In this document: piece by piece, positions 1 through 6,941 of the stretch
Numbering within the stretch: the first letter of the stretch is position 1
Layout: every line of letters starts with the position of its first letter
NCBI GenBank assembly: GCA_002293545.1
Contig: DBDL01000048.1
Coordinates: 378 to 13,867, forward strand
Length of the DNA: 13,490 nucleotides
Reading direction: 5' to 3'
From: Lachnoclostridium sp. UBA933
GTDB taxonomy: Bacteria > Bacillota > Clostridia > Lachnospirales > Lachnospiraceae
The notes under the pieces: model-generated
The model's input: only the letters and a program-made list of their open reading frames with translations
Told to the model about the DNA's origin: nothing
Database searches by the model: none
Made by a program: the position numbers and the translations under genes

Positions 1-72
1 GGCCCCTTGGTCAAGCGGTTAAGACATCGCCCTTTCACGGCGGTAACACGGGTTCGATTCCCGTAGGGGTCA
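1..72 (+). tRNA. tRNA-Glu (anticodon TTC)
   Basis: A complete cloverleaf folds. The acceptor arm GGCCCCT pairs with AGGGGTC (65-71), with discriminator A72. The anticodon stem TCGCC/GGCGG encloses the loop CTTTCAC, with TTC at 34-36. The T arm is ACGGG-TTCGATT-CCCGT. No CCA end is encoded, so the nucleotidyltransferase must add it. It is the first of three plus-strand tRNA genes. The gene starts at the window edge, so its promoter and any upstream array members are not visible. Confidence 0.95.
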
Positions 73-91
73 TTTAGAGAATTTATTTTTT

Positions 92-165
92 GGATCCTTA
101 GCTCAGCTGGTTAGAGCTACCGGCTCATAACCGGTCGGTCCGGGGTTCGAGTCCCTGAGGGTCCA
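92..165 (+). tRNA. tRNA-Met, elongator (anticodon CAT)
   Basis: The acceptor GGATCCT pairs with AGGGTCC (158-164), with discriminator A165. The anticodon loop CTCATAA (124-130) carries CAT at 126-128. The T arm is CGGGG-TTCGAGT-CCCTG. The first acceptor pair is a normal G-C, unlike the unpaired 1:72 of bacterial initiator tRNA, so this is an elongator. A CAT anticodon can also be an isoleucine tRNA modified with lysidine, but the overall sequence fits the clostridial elongator Met type as I know it. No CCA is encoded, and a run of six T follows directly. Confidence 0.9.
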
Positions 166-232
166 TTTTTTGTAATATATTTATAGAGATCAAGTGTTTT
201 ATCAGCAGATCATAGAAGAAAAAATCATATAT

Positions 233-306
233 GGCCCAGTGGCTCAGTTGGTTAGAGCGTCGCCCTGTCACGGCGAAGGTCGAGGGTTCGAGTCCCTTCT
301 GGGTCG
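233..306 (+). tRNA. tRNA-Asp (anticodon GTC)
   Basis: The acceptor GGCCCAG pairs with CTGGGTC (299-305) with one G-T pair, and the discriminator is G306, as usual for Asp tRNAs. The anticodon stem TCGCC/GGCGA encloses CTGTCAC, with GTC at 267-269. The T arm is GAGGG-TTCGAGT-CCCTT. No CCA is encoded. It ends the plus-strand tRNA run. The 66-base spacer before it is AT-rich and shows no convincing separate promoter. The next gene converges on it from the right. Confidence 0.95.
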
Positions 307-355
307 GTTTCTGATAAGGAGAACCGTTGGTGTAATCCAATCATACGTAATAGGG

Positions 356-400
356 AAAAAATTATCTGCCGTATGTTGAAAAATCAATGTATGGCAGATA
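356..400 (-). terminator. Rho-independent terminator after the erm remnant
   Basis: On the minus strand an 8-bp stem, TATCTGCC (400-393) with GGCAGATA (370-363), closes a loop of about 22 bases and is followed by six T (361-356). It lies 5 bases beyond the TAA at 406-408 that ends the native C-terminal frame of the erm remnant, so it is probably that gene's original terminator. On the plus strand the T-run is weak, so it may only partly stop tRNA read-through. Confidence 0.65.
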
Positions 401-405
401 TTCTA

Positions 406-928
406 TTATTTCCTGCCATATTTCAACCAACATCGAAAAAGGCATAGCCATTGAATGTATAATACTTCCCCATTTGGTCGGAGGGGGGTTAATTTTGCAA
501 GACGAAGTGCGGTTGATATTTGGTGTTTGGTAAATAACAAGCCATGCATCTTGCGGCGGGTTTTTGTCTTGTGTCAGTTTTTTAATGATATTCGTTGTGA
601 TCATAAACGGTATATTTGAAAAAACCTTATACTTTGCCGGGGGTAAATTGCTTCGCAAAAAGTCACTTCCCATTAAGTGAAGATTTGGGCTGTCTGAGAA
701 TTTTTTACGAAGCGGCACGGATAGTTTGGGGTCGATTTCATAAGCGACTACCCGACCGCATCTACGCAATAATGCCTTTGTAATGTGCCCTTTGCCGGTC
801 CCGATTTCAAGTACCGTATCACATTTATTGATGTTAGTCAGCCTTAAAAGACGCTCTATCGTTTTTTGTGAAATCAAAAAGTTTTGGGAAAAGGAAACGG
901 GCATTGTTTGCCCGTGGTTTTTGGACAT
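406..928 (-). pseudogene. erm: Erm-family 23S rRNA adenine methyltransferase, internally deleted and frameshifted
   Basis: Intact members dimethylate A2058 of 23S rRNA with SAM and give macrolide-lincosamide-streptogramin B resistance. Translation from the ATG at 928 (RBS GAGGTG 9 bases upstream) gives a clear Erm N-terminal half: the SQNFL motif near residue 14, the SAM-binding EIGTGKGHIT at 41-50, YEID at 63-66 and the catalytic NIPF at 105-108. Homology stops near residue 132 (about 533-540). In the +1 frame the sequence then reads LLFTKHQISTALRLAK and continues to CWLKYGRK and TAA at 406-408. This resembles the Erm C-terminal end (Erm(B) has a similar FTKNQ...LLFNGRK ending). About 70 middle residues are therefore missing and the frame is shifted. 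Staying in the first frame gives a 188-residue protein ending at 362 with an unrelated tail. Methyltransferase activity is unlikely. Confidence 0.85.
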
Positions 929-970
929 AAAAATACACCTCATTCGTTATTCGTAAACATAATAAGGCAC

Positions 971-1008
971 AACACAAAGGGAACTCCATTCGGAGTTCCC
1001 TTTGTGTT
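971..1008 (-). terminator. Perfect 17-bp hairpin, terminator of the Big2-like gene
   Basis: The arms at 971-987 and 992-1008 are exactly complementary over 17 bp with a 4-base loop. It starts 20 bases past the stop of the secreted-protein gene. The outer part of the stem is A-rich on one side and TTTGTGTT on the other, but no clean T-run follows on either strand. I call it a terminator from its position and stability. It could act in both directions or protect the 3' end of the mRNA. Confidence 0.6.
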
Positions 1009-1028
1009 CCGCTTAGTAATTAAATTGA

Positions 1029-1925
1029 TTAAGCAACTGTAAATCTACATTTTTTGATGGTTACTTCGTCGCCGGGTTTGTACGGTGATGAATCTTTCAA
1101 GTTAGCTAAGAAAAACATAATCGGATAGTTTTTATTTGTTTCAGGATCCTTGTCGCCATTCATCGCATTCTTCGGAATTACAAAATCAAATGAGTAGGTG
1201 TATGTTTTCCCTTTTTTAATCTTAGCTTTAACGATCTTGCAGTGTCTGTGCTGAGCATCTTTCTTAACTTTTGCAGCTAATCCCTTTGCATTAATGTGAA
1301 GGGCAAAAGGATAAGAACCGTCAGTGCCGCCCTTTGTGTAGTTAAATGAGAATCCTAATTCAGGAAGATCACGTCTGCCGGTGTTCTGGAATGTAACTTC
1401 GCCATGTATTTTTCTTCCTCTGAAATCACGTCCCTTTTTTACGGGATCATAGAATGTTGCACGGCATAACCATATAGCGTAAGTGCTCCATCTGAATTCA
1501 TTGTAATTACATTTTTGCGGCGGTGCATAGGATTTGCCTGTGGTAGCATCTGTTCCGGTTTCTGTTGCCATATTATAGATTAAAGTACCTTTTGCAGCGT
1601 CTTTTACAGTGACAACACATGTTGCTTTTTCTTTGCCTGCTTTTGCGGTTACTGTTGCTTTACCTTTTGCAAAACCTTCAATCTTAGCCTTTTTGCCGGA
1701 TTTTTTACCGCTGATTTTTGCTATATTTGACGGTTTAACAGACCATTTAGCCTTTTTATTAGCTTTGATTGTAACAGTTTTCCCCACAGATACGCTGGCT
1801 TTTTTCTTAATTTTTAACTTTTTAGCGGCATCGGATGTTCCGGATGGTGCCACTACTGCTGCAGATAATGCCAATGACAATATCAAAGCAATTGCTACTA
1901 CCCTTTTTGTTACTTTTGTAATCAT
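1029..1925 (-). CDS. Secreted lysine-rich protein with Big2-like domain
   Basis: A 298-residue protein of unknown function. Residues 1-28 look like a Sec signal peptide: basic MITKVTKR, a hydrophobic stretch at 9-25, then small residues. Residues about 36-108 look like a bacterial Ig-like (Big2) fold, with the VSVGKTVTIKA, W61-SV and GKATVTAKAG patterns typical of that family, and are exceptionally rich in lysine. Residues about 112-298 form a second part rich in aromatic residues, which looks like a beta-sandwich (GEVTFQNTG, YTYSFDFVIP, FFLANLKD); a carbohydrate-binding role is only a guess. There is no LPXTG anchor, S-layer repeat or lipobox, so release or charge-based retention at the wall is likely. 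RBS AAAAGGAGGA lies 8 bases before the ATG. It is a single-gene unit with its own promoter and terminator. Confidence 0.75.
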   Translation of the reverse strand: MITKVTKRVVAIALILSLALSAAVVAPSGTSDAAKKLKIKKKASVSVGKTVTIKANKKAKWSVKPSNIAKISGKKSGKKAKIEGFAKGKATVTAKAGKEKATCVVTVKDAAKGTLIYNMATETGTDATTGKSYAPPQKCNYNEFRWSTYAIWLCRATFYDPVKKGRDFRGRKIHGEVTFQNTGRRDLPELGFSFNYTKGGTDGSYPFALHINAKGLAAKVKKDAQHRHCKIVKAKIKKGKTYTYSFDFVIPKNAMNGDKDPETNKNYPIMFFLANLKDSSPYKPGDEVTIKKCRFTVA

Positions 1926-1985
1926 ACAAAAATTCCTCCTTTTAAAATTATAAATTTTCGCTTTGTTTTGCGATATTATGAAATC

Positions 1986-2014
1986 ATTATAACACTAGTA
2001 CAGAAAAAATGCAA
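1986..2014 (-). promoter_or_regulatory. Sigma-A promoter for the secreted Big2-like gene
   Basis: On the minus strand TTGCAT (2014-2009) and TATAAT (1991-1986) are separated by 17 bases. The -10 is extended, reading TGTTATAAT. Transcription would start near 1979, giving a leader of about 54 bases ending in the strong AAAGGAGG site. Confidence 0.65.
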
Positions 2015-2034
2015 TATAAAACGTAAGAAATCCA

Positions 2035-2655
2035 TCAATTTTTTTGTGTCAATTTGCCCTTTTTATGCCACTTCTTTGCCCTTTTGGGCGGATTCTGCTG
2101 ACCGGCTGCGGCAGCCTCCTGTCTTGCTTTTTGGAAACTTCGGATCGTTTCATCTAAGGTGCGGTAACGCTCTTCATCCGCTTCTTCTTTTTGACGGAAC
2201 ATGTAATCCATTTCCTTGGCGACGGAATCGGTAATACTGCGTGCCATATTGGATTCACTGTCTTGCAGTGCGTCGCTTACGACACGGCTCAATATTTGCT
2301 TAAATTGCTCCATTTTGTCATTTCCTGCGGCCGGCGGAATGTTCTTGTTTGGAATCGGGGCAAGCGGGGGGGAATTTTCTAACTCATATCGCAGTTCATG
2401 TAATTGTTCCTTGTCAAAGCCCGCTACTTTTTGTAAGTCCGGTAAAATCAACCGGATAGATCGAAGATGAAAACCATGTTCTTTTAATTTTTGTATCGCA
2501 AAGAAGCGGTCGATATCATCTTCTGTATAAAAACGGTGTCCCAGTTCGTTTCTTTGAATTTTCAAATCAAGTTCTTCTTCCCAATAACGTAAAACATGCG
2601 GTTCAACGTCTACTTTTTTTGCAGCATCCGATATTATGTATCGTGTTTCTTGCAT
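2035..2655 (-). CDS. MerR-type helix-turn-helix regulator
   Basis: A 206-residue protein. Residues about 6-72 form a MerR-type winged helix domain: YIISDAAKKVDV..HVLRYWEEEL, then the GHRFYTEDDIDRF wing region and the LKEHGFHLRSIRLIL helix. The rest is not a known ligand domain: a proline-rich linker (93-112), a predicted helical segment with a long charged stretch (about 113-185, possible coiled coil), and a very basic tail rich in K/R and Q (187-206). The effector, if any, is unknown, and there are no metal-binding cysteines. The ATG has a good AGGAGG site 8 bases upstream. It lies just downstream of dnaB on the same strand but has its own upstream signals. A role in replication or chromosome biology is possible from position only. 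Confidence 0.8.
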   Translation of the reverse strand: MQETRYIISDAAKKVDVEPHVLRYWEEELDLKIQRNELGHRFYTEDDIDRFFAIQKLKEHGFHLRSIRLILPDLQKVAGFDKEQLHELRYELENSPPLAPIPNKNIPPAAGNDKMEQFKQILSRVVSDALQDSESNMARSITDSVAKEMDYMFRQKEEADEERYRTLDETIRSFQKARQEAAAAGQQNPPKRAKKWHKKGKLTQKN

Positions 2656-2669
2656 AATGAAAACCTCCT

Positions 2670-2685
2670 ATGAACTCTAGTTCAT
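2670..2685. promoter_or_regulatory. Perfect palindrome just upstream of the MerR gene RBS
   Basis: ATGAACT-CT-AGTTCAT, 7-bp arms with a 2-base centre, lies directly before the AGGAGG of the MerR-type gene. It could be an operator for autoregulation or a small RNA hairpin near the ribosome binding site. It overlaps the last base pairs of a possible secondary -10 (TATAAT, 2689-2684, minus). Confidence 0.45.
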
Positions 2686-2688
2686 TAT

Positions 2689-2725
2689 ATTTGCGAGCCA
2701 ATAAAGCTGTCATAGCTCGGCAAAT
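2689..2725 (-). other. Leader hairpin of the MerR-type gene
   Basis: In the minus-strand transcript ATTTGC(C)GAGC (2725-2715) pairs with GCTCGCAAAT (2698-2689): 10 bp with one bulged C and a 16-base loop. It lies between the upstream promoter and the RBS. It has no T-run, so it is not a terminator. A structural or regulatory role is inferred. Confidence 0.4.
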
Positions 2726-2738
2726 AATCGTTTTTTTC

Positions 2739-2766
2739 ATTATAGCACGGTAAAAAGTGAATACAA
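2739..2766 (-). promoter_or_regulatory. Extended -10 promoter for the MerR-type gene
   Basis: On the minus strand TTGTAT (2766-2761), a 16-base spacer and TATAAT (2744-2739), with the TG extension (TGCTATAAT). It gives a leader of about 77 bases. A second, weaker candidate is ATGACA (2713-2708) with TATAAT (2689-2684), spacer 18. The rest of the 197-base gap after dnaB shows only a weak 5-bp hairpin, CAGGA/TCCTG (2835-2848), followed by TTTG, as a possible dnaB terminator. Confidence 0.55.
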
Positions 2767-2852
2767 TAGGTTAAGGACAAGTTCTCAAAAAATCGTTCGA
2801 CAGAATTCGGGGCAATTATGCACAATATTACAAACAGGAGTCTTCCTGCGGA

Positions 2853-4193
2853 CTAAAATGAACCGGATTCTAAATTTGCAAAGGTAGTATATTCGGGAAG
2901 CCAGGCTAACTTTATCGTTCCGGTACGTCCGTTTCGCTGTTTTCCGATAATTACCTCGGTAATCCCTTTCTCTTCGGTATCCTTATTGTAATACTCATCA
3001 TTATATAAGAACATTACAATATCGGCGTCTTGTTCGATACTTCCGGATTCACGCAAGTCAGACATCATCGGTCGTTTGTTTTCACGGCGCTCTAACTCAC
3101 GGTTCAGTTGTGAAAAGGCAATAATAGGGCACTCGATTTCCCTCGCCAATATTTTAAGGGAACGTGATATATCGGAAACCTCTTGCTGGCGTGATTCATT
3201 TCGTTTTCCGCTGCCGGACATGAGCTGCAGATAATCAATGATAACCAAATCAAGCTTATGCTCCAGCTTTAGTTTACGGCATTTAGAACGCAGTTCCGTG
3301 ATGGTCAGACCGGGAGGAGAGTCCAGTATCAGGCGGGAGCCTCCCAGGTTTTTAACGCTTCGCGTAATCTCACTCCAGTTGTCGGGAGCGAGAGAACCGT
3401 TTGTGATGGAGCTTAACGTTACCTTTGAATCCATAGAAATAAGCCTCTTGGCAAGCTCTGTTTCATCCATCTCCAAGTTAAAAACTACGGATACCGTATC
3501 TTTTTTGACCGATATATTTTCAGCGATACTGAGAGCAAATGCCGTTTTGCCCATACCCGGACGGGCGCCGATGATAATAAGCTGCGACGGATGGAAACCG
3601 GAAGTCAAATAATCCAAGTCGCGGAACTCGGTTGCCAGCCCGCTGATTTTCCGGGTTTGCTTTGCGGTTTCTTGTATACTTCTTAAGGTATTGATTGCCA
3701 CTTCCTTAATCGGAATAAAATCTTTAATTGACTGATTCTGAACAATACGAAAAACTTCCCGTTCCGCATTTTCCAAAAGTGTGTTCAGCGGTTCATTCCC
3801 CTGGTAACAGTCGGCGGTGATTTTTTCGGTAACGCGGATCAGGCTTCTTAATATGGACTTCTCCCGGATGATCTCGGCATAATGCTTCGCATTTACAGAA
3901 ATGATAGAAGAATCCGCAATGGAAACTAAAAATTCCGGGCTGCTGTACTCCGGCAATACATTTTTCTCTTTCAATTTATTATGCAGTATCGCAATGTCAG
4001 AGGGTCTGCCCTCTTCGTAAAGTTCAACCATTGCTTCAAAGAGCGTCTTGAACTGAGGGGAATAAAAGTCATCGGGACTTAGCAGCTCTGACGCTAATAG
4101 TATTGCTTCCGAATCAATGAGCATAGCGCCGATTAAGGAGCGTTCTGCTTCGGCGCTGTGCGGCATAATCTTTTTGATTAAAATTTCTTCCAT
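2853..4193 (-). CDS. dnaB: Replicative DNA helicase DnaB
   Basis: The 446-residue hexameric helicase (DnaC in Bacillus naming) that unwinds the template at the replication fork and binds primase. The N-terminal DnaB domain covers residues about 10-110 (PHSAEAERSLIGAML). The RecA-type motor has Walker A GARPGMGKT at 209-217, the acidic NLEM at 239-242, Walker B VIIDYLQL at 317-324, SQLNRELERR at 361-370 and DLRESGSIEQDADIV near 379-393. Length is normal for the family and no intein is present. The ATG shares one base with the rplI stop (TAATG), so translation is probably coupled; the purine stretch AAAGGGAA before it is only a moderate RBS. An internal ATG at codon 10 is possible but has no better RBS. 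Confidence 0.97.
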   Translation of the reverse strand: MEEILIKKIMPHSAEAERSLIGAMLIDSEAILLASELLSPDDFYSPQFKTLFEAMVELYEEGRPSDIAILHNKLKEKNVLPEYSSPEFLVSIADSSIISVNAKHYAEIIREKSILRSLIRVTEKITADCYQGNEPLNTLLENAEREVFRIVQNQSIKDFIPIKEVAINTLRSIQETAKQTRKISGLATEFRDLDYLTSGFHPSQLIIIGARPGMGKTAFALSIAENISVKKDTVSVVFNLEMDETELAKRLISMDSKVTLSSITNGSLAPDNWSEITRSVKNLGGSRLILDSPPGLTITELRSKCRKLKLEHKLDLVIIDYLQLMSGSGKRNESRQQEVSDISRSLKILAREIECPIIAFSQLNRELERRENKRPMMSDLRESGSIEQDADIVMFLYNDEYYNKDTEEKGITEVIIGKQRNGRTGTIKLAWLPEYTTFANLESGSF

Positions 4194-4642
4194 TATTCCG
4201 TTCCCTTTACGATAATCGGTAAAGTTGCCGTTACCTGCGGATGAAGCTTGATTGAAATATGGTAGTTTCCGGAACCTTTAATCGGAGTGTCCAGCTGCAT
4301 TTTTTTCCGGTCCAGTTCATATTTTAATTGCTGCTTGACGGCAACGGCGATATCTTTCGCAGAAATAGAGCCGAAAGCACGTCCGTCCTTGCCTATTTTG
4401 ATGTCCATATGAAGGACCTCTTTTTCAATTTTAGCGGACAATTCTTTTGCATCTTCCAGTTGTTTGGCGGCAAGCTTATCCGAATTTTTCTTTTTCAGCT
4501 TTAAGTTATTCAGATTTTTTGCGTTGGCTTCCATACCCTTTTTCTTTGGCAGAATCATATTTCGGGCATATCCGTCACTTACTTCGACAACATCATCTTT
4601 TTTACCAAGACTTTTTATATCTTCCAGCAGTATTATTTTCAT
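4193..4642 (-). CDS. rplI: 50S ribosomal protein bL9
   Basis: A 149-residue protein of normal length that binds 23S rRNA near the L1 stalk and helps maintain reading frame. The N-terminal globule matches the family (MKIILLEDIKSLGKKDD..VSDGYARNMILPKK, residues 1-35). A long lysine-rich linker helix follows (about 41-75), then the C-terminal domain with GRAFGSIS at 87-94. The start codon overlaps the gdpP stop (ATGA). The RBS GAAGGTGA lies inside the end of gdpP, and the stop overlaps the dnaB start. The gdpP-rplI-dnaB order is a conserved arrangement in many Firmicutes. Confidence 0.97.
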   Translation of the reverse strand: MKIILLEDIKSLGKKDDVVEVSDGYARNMILPKKKGMEANAKNLNNLKLKKKNSDKLAAKQLEDAKELSAKIEKEVLHMDIKIGKDGRAFGSISAKDIAVAVKQQLKYELDRKKMQLDTPIKGSGNYHISIKLHPQVTATLPIIVKGTE

Positions 4643-6741
4643 ATTAAATCACCTTCGTCTTTCATTTTTTGTAAGGTAGTACGTAAGATTTCCGCAGCAT
4701 CACCCATCGAATGATTTTCAAGCTGGGCTCCGGCACATGTGGCATGACCGCCTCCGCCAAGACGTTCCATAACAAGCTGAACATTAAGCTCGTCAATAGA
4801 GCGGGCGCTTATATACACTTTATCTCCCCATTTTGTAAGAACAAACGAGGCTTTAATATCACTTATGTTCAGCAAGTCATCGGATATTTTGGCACCGACT
4901 ACGGTAGGGGATTCTAACCCGTCCGTATTACAAAATGTCAATGCATAATCATTCATAAATATTTCCGTGTTCTGAATTGCTTCCGCGCGTATTTTATATT
5001 CATCCATATCGGAACGGAACATTTTACGGATTCTTGTAATATCCGCGCCTTGTCTGCGGAGATAGGCAACGGCTTCAAATGTCCGGATTCCCGCTTTATC
5101 CATAAAGCTGTTTGTATCAATCATAATACCGGAATAAAGTGCGTCGGCTTCGCTTGGTTTTAATTTGATTTCTTCGCTGACATACTGCAGTATCTCCGCA
5201 ACCATTTCGCATGCAGAGGAGGCGAATGGTTCAACATAAGATAAAACCGGATTTTTTATAAATTCGCCGACCATACGGTGATGATCCAGTATTACAATCG
5301 AATTTGTCAGCTCAAGTAATTTGGGCGCATCGGTATTGGAAGGGTTATTCGTGTCAACACCGACAAGAAGAGTCCCCGAATTTATATTATCTTCTATTTG
5401 TGATGCCACCAGTTGATGCGGTGCGGTATGCTTTACCTGCTTTGCCGTAATCATGTCTGCCGCTTGTTCGCCGGTAATAAATAAGTCGTTTTCATAATCC
5501 GGATTATCCTTGAAATACCGAAGCAATGGTTTGAGAGCCGAGGATACATGATTGATTACGATACTGCTGTTTTTCCCCAGTGTCTTTGCGATTCGGTAGA
5601 TTCCGACAGCAGCCCCCAGAGAATCCGCATCCGGTATTTTGTGTCCCATAATGATAACCTGATCGGCGGCTTCTATGAACTCTTTCAATGCCAATGCTTT
5701 GACACGTGCCTTGACACGGGTGTTCTTTTCGAGCTGCGTATTCTTCCCGCCGTAATATAAAACATTCTCCGGTGTTTTTACCACGACCTGGTCACCTCCG
5801 CGTCCCAGTGCCAGATCAATGGCAATCCGTGCATATTCCTGACGTTTCTTAAAGGAATCCGCTTGTACGCCGATTCCGATACTGATTGTCACATCAATTT
5901 CCTTGCTGATCTCACGTATTTCGTCTAAAATCGTAAATTTCTTGTTTTGAAGCTCTGCTAAATATTTATGCTGAAAAAGAAATATATATTTATCCTTTTC
6001 TAGTTTTTTGATAATCGCATCAATTGCTGTCATATACGTGGTTACTTTCCGGTCAATCAAAGCAGAGAAGATGGACCGTTTATCTTCGTCGGTTGTTTCC
6101 AAAGACTCCTCATAATTATCAATATAGAGCAAGCCGACCGCAAGCTGCTGTCCTTTGTTTTCATTCATATAAGAAATCAGCTCGGTTTCGTCATATACGG
6201 AAAGAATAATAATGGATTTTTCGGTTCGCAAATCAAGGGAATCCTTTTGCGATTTATCATCCTCTAAATCAATACGGCGCATATTTATTTTGTAATAGCG
6301 GGTATTATACCGAAAATGAGCTTCGGTTTCTTTTTCCGTTTCCGGTAAAGATGTTTCGTTCAGTGTCGGAATCCAGTCAAAGATGTTTTTCCCTTTTGTT
6401 TGTTCTTCCAAAAAAAGCTCATTAAAAAGTTTGTTTTTCCAAAGAACCTTTCCGCTGCCGTTGATGACCGATACCGGATAAGAAAAATCATCAAAAAATG
6501 TTTCCGTCGATTTTCGTATCCCCATGGAAACGTGGATTAAATGTTTGACCAGAGTCGTCCGTTTATAGAAAAGAAGACCTCCTGAAACAGCAATATAAAG
6601 GATAAGGTAGCAGGATGCAATCACTCCGGTTATAACATCAATAAAATATAATTGTATGTTCATAATAATAAGAATGAAACATAAATACATCGGCCATTTA
6701 AGATAGTTGTATAAAGAATTGCGTATTTTTTTGTCTTCCAC
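4639..6741 (-). CDS. gdpP: Cyclic-di-AMP phosphodiesterase GdpP (DHH/DHHA1 family)
   Basis: A membrane-bound enzyme that hydrolyses c-di-AMP, the second messenger for potassium and wall homeostasis. It has 700 residues from a GTG start. Two membrane segments lie at about 15-36 and 38-59. A PAS-like region follows (about 80-185), then a degenerate GGDEF domain (about 200-325) whose motif reads GGDQ at 315-318, as expected for this family. The DHH domain has GHKIPDADS (366-374), VGVDTN (460-465), DHH (486-488) and GIMIDTNSF (538-546), the metal-binding set. DHHA1 has GGGGHATCAG (662-671). I chose the GTG because AAAGGGGGTG sits 6 bases upstream. An ATG 25 codons earlier would place that RBS inside the gene and has none of its own. 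Bacillus GdpP is about 660 residues. Confidence 0.93.
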   Translation of the reverse strand: MEDKKIRNSLYNYLKWPMYLCFILIIMNIQLYFIDVITGVIASCYLILYIAVSGGLLFYKRTTLVKHLIHVSMGIRKSTETFFDDFSYPVSVINGSGKVLWKNKLFNELFLEEQTKGKNIFDWIPTLNETSLPETEKETEAHFRYNTRYYKINMRRIDLEDDKSQKDSLDLRTEKSIIILSVYDETELISYMNENKGQQLAVGLLYIDNYEESLETTDEDKRSIFSALIDRKVTTYMTAIDAIIKKLEKDKYIFLFQHKYLAELQNKKFTILDEIREISKEIDVTISIGIGVQADSFKKRQEYARIAIDLALGRGGDQVVVKTPENVLYYGGKNTQLEKNTRVKARVKALALKEFIEAADQVIIMGHKIPDADSLGAAVGIYRIAKTLGKNSSIVINHVSSALKPLLRYFKDNPDYENDLFITGEQAADMITAKQVKHTAPHQLVASQIEDNINSGTLLVGVDTNNPSNTDAPKLLELTNSIVILDHHRMVGEFIKNPVLSYVEPFASSACEMVAEILQYVSEEIKLKPSEADALYSGIMIDTNSFMDKAGIRTFEAVAYLRRQGADITRIRKMFRSDMDEYKIRAEAIQNTEIFMNDYALTFCNTDGLESPTVVGAKISDDLLNISDIKASFVLTKWGDKVYISARSIDELNVQLVMERLGGGGHATCAGAQLENHSMGDAAEILRTTLQKMKDEGDLI

Positions 6742-6784
6742 TGATTCACCCCCTTTACAGATGATAAAAGACGATAGATAACTT

Positions 6785-6813
6785 ATTATAACACTATATG
6801 CAAGAGAAAGAAA
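6785..6813 (-). promoter_or_regulatory. Promoter for gdpP-rplI-dnaB
   Basis: On the minus strand an extended -10, TGTTATAAT, has TATAAT at 6790-6785. The -35 at the right distance is weak (TTTCTT, 6813-6808, spacer 17). The leader is about 37 bases before the GTG. Confidence 0.5.
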
Positions 6814-6852
6814 CAAATATTTTTCACCGGGAAAGCTCTCATTTTGCGGAGC

Positions 6853-6873
6853 GAAGTTTGCTGCGCAAACTTC
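6853..6873. repeat. Perfect inverted repeat in the divergent intergenic region
   Basis: GAAGTTTGC-TGC-GCAAACTTC: 9-bp arms with a 3-base centre, between the divergent gdpP and zinc-ribbon genes. It is upstream of both promoters and has no T-run, so a terminator is unlikely. It could be a protein-binding site or a dispersed palindromic repeat. The surrounding bases (6841-6900) are more GC-rich than the neighbouring intergenic DNA. Confidence 0.5.
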
Positions 6874-6941
6874 AGCGGGCGGGTTTCCTGACAGCCTGCC
6901 TTTAAATCATCGGTCATTCCGGAACTTTTATTAGGTATTTC

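Noticed and set aside
92..165. Initiator tRNA-fMet
   Set aside because: The first acceptor pair is a normal G-C, whereas bacterial initiators have a mismatch at 1:72.
1..306. tRNA-associated integration site (attachment duplication) linked to the erm remnant
   Set aside because: No integrase gene and no repeated tRNA 3' end is visible in the window.
362..405. Native C-terminus of the Erm-like protein in the first frame (ending at 362)
   Set aside because: The last residues of that frame are encoded by the terminator stem and do not resemble Erm, whereas the +1 frame ending at 406 does.
1609..1953. 114-codon plus-strand frame with hydrophobic translation, antisense to the Big2-like gene
   Set aside because: The hydrophobicity is the mirror of lysine codons (AAA/AAG read as TTT/CTT) on the real strand.
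6742..6816. Upstream extension of gdpP to an ATG at 6816, adding a hydrophobic 25-residue segment
   Set aside because: The strong RBS AAAGGGGGTG sits just before the GTG at 6741, the extension would be read across the predicted -10, and it adds a non-family third membrane segment.
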